The position numbers and the translations under genes are program-made. A DNA stretch of 25,428 bases from Oppiella nova (taxonomy: Eukaryota > Arthropoda > Arachnida > Sarcoptiformes > Oppiidae): assembly GCA_905397405.1 (NCBI GenBank), contig CAJPVJ010000436.1, positions 1 to 25,428 of the forward strand, read 5' to 3'. The notes below the pieces were generated by a model. It was not told the DNA's origin. It did not search any database and saw only the letters and a program-made list of their open reading frames with translations. This document shows, piece after piece, positions 23,732 through 25,428 of this stretch (positions within the stretch are counted from its first letter, which is position 1; each line of letters begins with the position of its first letter).

Positions 23732-25297
23732 TCAGACATTTGGTGATTGTTTATCAGTCTTGATGGCCTCCAGTTCTTTCATGTCTTGCTTAAGGATGGA
23801 GACGAGGTGTGATATGCCCTCCTGTTCCTGCTTCAGGAATGTCTTCAGGTCTGTGCTCAGCCCAGAGTCCAACGACACACACACTCCCGACTGGTGTTGG
23901 CTCTGGAGTTGTCTTAACTGAGACATGAGTTCGTTGAGACAGCCCTGGAATTTGGTGGGCGCCGACAGCTCCGATTGAATCGCTTCCAGTTTGGCCTTCA
24001 GCTGATCCTCTTCGGCCTGAATAGGAAACCCTCTTTGACGCACAACTTCCTGAGAGATCATTATCCTAAGCACGCGATTGGAGAGTGCGATGTGTTTGCG
24101 ACGGCACTCGTCTAACTTGGATTTCGTTTCCATGACATGCCTTTCCATTGCCGACACATCATCGGTGATGAGTTGGAGTCTCATCTTGTGCTGTTCGGTC
24201 TCCCGTTCCTGTAGTTTAAAGCGCTCATTCAGTGCCGCAAAGCCTACTAATGGCACCGGAATGAAGCGGTTGGGGTCGGGATTCTCGTGCTTCGCCTGAG
24301 CCCACAGTCTCTCGTCAATGCCTTTCGGGGGAGTATTGAGATATTCTTCGAGTTCTTGTTTGGACAGCTGTGCCATCGGAACGATATTCACGAATGTATT
24401 CATAAACACATTATTCAACTGATTCTTAATGTTCTGCTGATTGAAGACGTTTTGCAAGTGAAGCGAAGACAAGGATTTATTAGTCATAGGATCCGTGACT
24501 GACAACGATATGACGGCTTTGTTTTCGGGCAACACTTTCGTGATCTCCAGTTTACTCATCAAATTGACGCCAATTATTGACTTCAGGTTTTGCTCGTAAG
24601 TCAGAAGCGATGTCTTCAGCTGTGACTCATTGCCAACCATTTTGACCAAAAACCCCATTTTATTGTCAGATGTTTCGTTTGAGTCGTGTTTCCTGTACTC
24701 GGAGTAACCGATGGATTTGAATCGATGTGTCGGATCAGTTTGGCTGATGTCATAGGGAGGCAGGAATGCCGAGTAGAAGGCCTTTCCCGACCCCCAGAAG
24801 GCCTGCACTCTATTGAACTGAGCGATGGTTTCGTCCCTCTCGTCGTTATATATCTTTGGGGCGAAAATATTGGCGTTTTGTTGGTTCAGTTGATTGGACG
24901 CCGACTGCGATGTCTGCTGCGTCTGAGGCGCCGAAGAGCCCATAAAACCGAAGGGTTGTTGCGGTCGTTGGGCGCCGAAGAGGGATGTGTTAGACGACGG
25001 CTGCCCTAAACCACTGCCAAAGTTGAAGCCACTTGCGGTCGACTGAGTTGTGGTGACACTCGGGAAGGAGAACTGGTTCTGTTGTGTGGATCCGAACGAT
25101 GGGAATGCGGAGGAAGTGGTGGCCGAAGAAGTGAAGGGCTGGAAGGAGAAGGCGTTTGTGGTTTGGTTTGGCGCCGAAGTGCCGAAACCGAAGGCTTGTG
25201 TGGTCTGAGCGCCAAAACCGGTCGATCCAAACGGATTGGATGTCGTCGACAGCGATGGCTGTGTTGACCCGAAACTGAATCCTCCGCCCGAAGTCAT
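23732..25297 (-). CDS. Nup54: Nucleoporin Nup54, full length, intronless
   Basis: Nup54 forms the central-channel Nup62-Nup58-Nup54 complex of the nuclear pore and supplies FG repeats bound by transport receptors. The 521-residue frame is close to the vertebrate length of about 507. Residues 1-145 are a Ser/Thr/Gln/Gly/Phe-rich FG domain (GFSFGSTQ, STGFGAQ, AFGFGTS, PSFGST, GFNFGSGLG, SLFGAQ, QPFGFMG). Residues about 150-330 are the conserved alpha/beta region (FNRVQAFWGSGKAFYSAFLP). From about 325 on come RLWAQAKHENPDPNRFIPVP and long helices that assemble with Nup62 and Nup58, ending DMKELEAIKTDKQSPNV. The start codon is the first ATG of the FG domain and has no upstream competitor in frame. 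No intron is present, unlike the finely split laminin gene. The upstream sequence is the right-hand inverted repeat, beginning three bases before the ATG. Confidence 0.97.
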   Translation of the reverse strand: MTSGGGFSFGSTQPSLSTTSNPFGSTGFGAQTTQAFGFGTSAPNQTTNAFSFQPFTSSATTSSAFPSFGSTQQNQFSFPSVTTTQSTASGFNFGSGLGQPSSNTSLFGAQRPQQPFGFMGSSAPQTQQTSQSASNQLNQQNANIFAPKIYNDERDETIAQFNRVQAFWGSGKAFYSAFLPPYDISQTDPTHRFKSIGYSEYRKHDSNETSDNKMGFLVKMVGNESQLKTSLLTYEQNLKSIIGVNLMSKLEITKVLPENKAVISLSVTDPMTNKSLSSLHLQNVFNQQNIKNQLNNVFMNTFVNIVPMAQLSKQELEEYLNTPPKGIDERLWAQAKHENPDPNRFIPVPLVGFAALNERFKLQERETEQHKMRLQLITDDVSAMERHVMETKSKLDECRRKHIALSNRVLRIMISQEVVRQRGFPIQAEEDQLKAKLEAIQSELSAPTKFQGCLNELMSQLRQLQSQHQSGVCVSLDSGLSTDLKTFLKQEQEGISHLVSILKQDMKELEAIKTDKQSPNV

Positions 25298-25300
25298 TAT

Positions 25301-25428
25301 TAATCACTAATTTGTGGATCAATTGAAACAACAATTGTTTGAAACAACGTTTGTCTCACTTTTGGTGATCATATGTTTGCGACTATTCATAGACAACGTT
25401 ACGGACTATGTTTCACTGCATTTGCCAT
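25301..25428 (-). repeat. Exact 128-bp inverted repeat, right copy (5' flank of Nup54)
   Basis: Reverse complement of 22969-23096, occupying everything from just upstream of the Nup54 ATG to the last base of the window, so the true end of homology on this side is unknown. It must contain the Nup54 5' UTR and at least part of its promoter. Within it TTGAAACAAC occurs twice, 16 bases apart (25323-25332 and 25339-25348), around the palindrome AACAATTGTT. Confidence 0.97.

Overview
This window comes from an arthropod nuclear genome. The noncoding DNA is very AT-rich, genes have GT-AG introns of mostly 50-120 bases, and the gene content is a beaten-path-type immunoglobulin protein (an arthropod family), a laminin alpha chain, an Arf-family GTPase and a nucleoporin. 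A mite or other chelicerate would fit, but that is a guess from overall feel, not a demonstrated placement.

Layout. Positions 1-2047 hold no recognisable gene, only AT-rich DNA and a duplicated CT microsatellite. Positions 2048-3967 (+) hold the 3' exons of a Beat-family cell-surface protein with two consecutive copies of the Beat second Ig domain and a phase-compatible last exon encoding a hydrophobic tail; its 5' end is missing. A gene-free stretch (3968-5661) follows. Positions 5662-18380 (-) hold a complete laminin alpha chain of the alpha-1/2 (wing blister) type, resolved here into 25 coding exons that add up to 3197 codons plus a stop with every junction in phase. Positions 18381-22968 are gene-poor AT-rich DNA with a direct repeat of about 620 bp (20465-21088 and 21217-21838). 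Positions 23109-23310 (-) are the first coding exon of the GTPase ARFRP1. Positions 23732-25297 (-) are an intronless, full-length Nup54.

The most unusual structure is an exact 128-bp inverted repeat: 22969-23096, just inside ARFRP1 intron 1, equals the reverse complement of 25301-25428, which begins 3 bases outside the Nup54 start codon and runs to the last base of the window. No further ARFRP1 exon could be found to the left, where it should continue. Either the 2.2-kb segment between the copies is flipped in this assembly, or a real inversion or duplication has cut ARFRP1.

Functionally the genes are unrelated neighbours rather than a pathway: basement membrane (laminin alpha), neuronal adhesion or guidance (Beat), Golgi trafficking (ARFRP1) and nuclear transport (Nup54).
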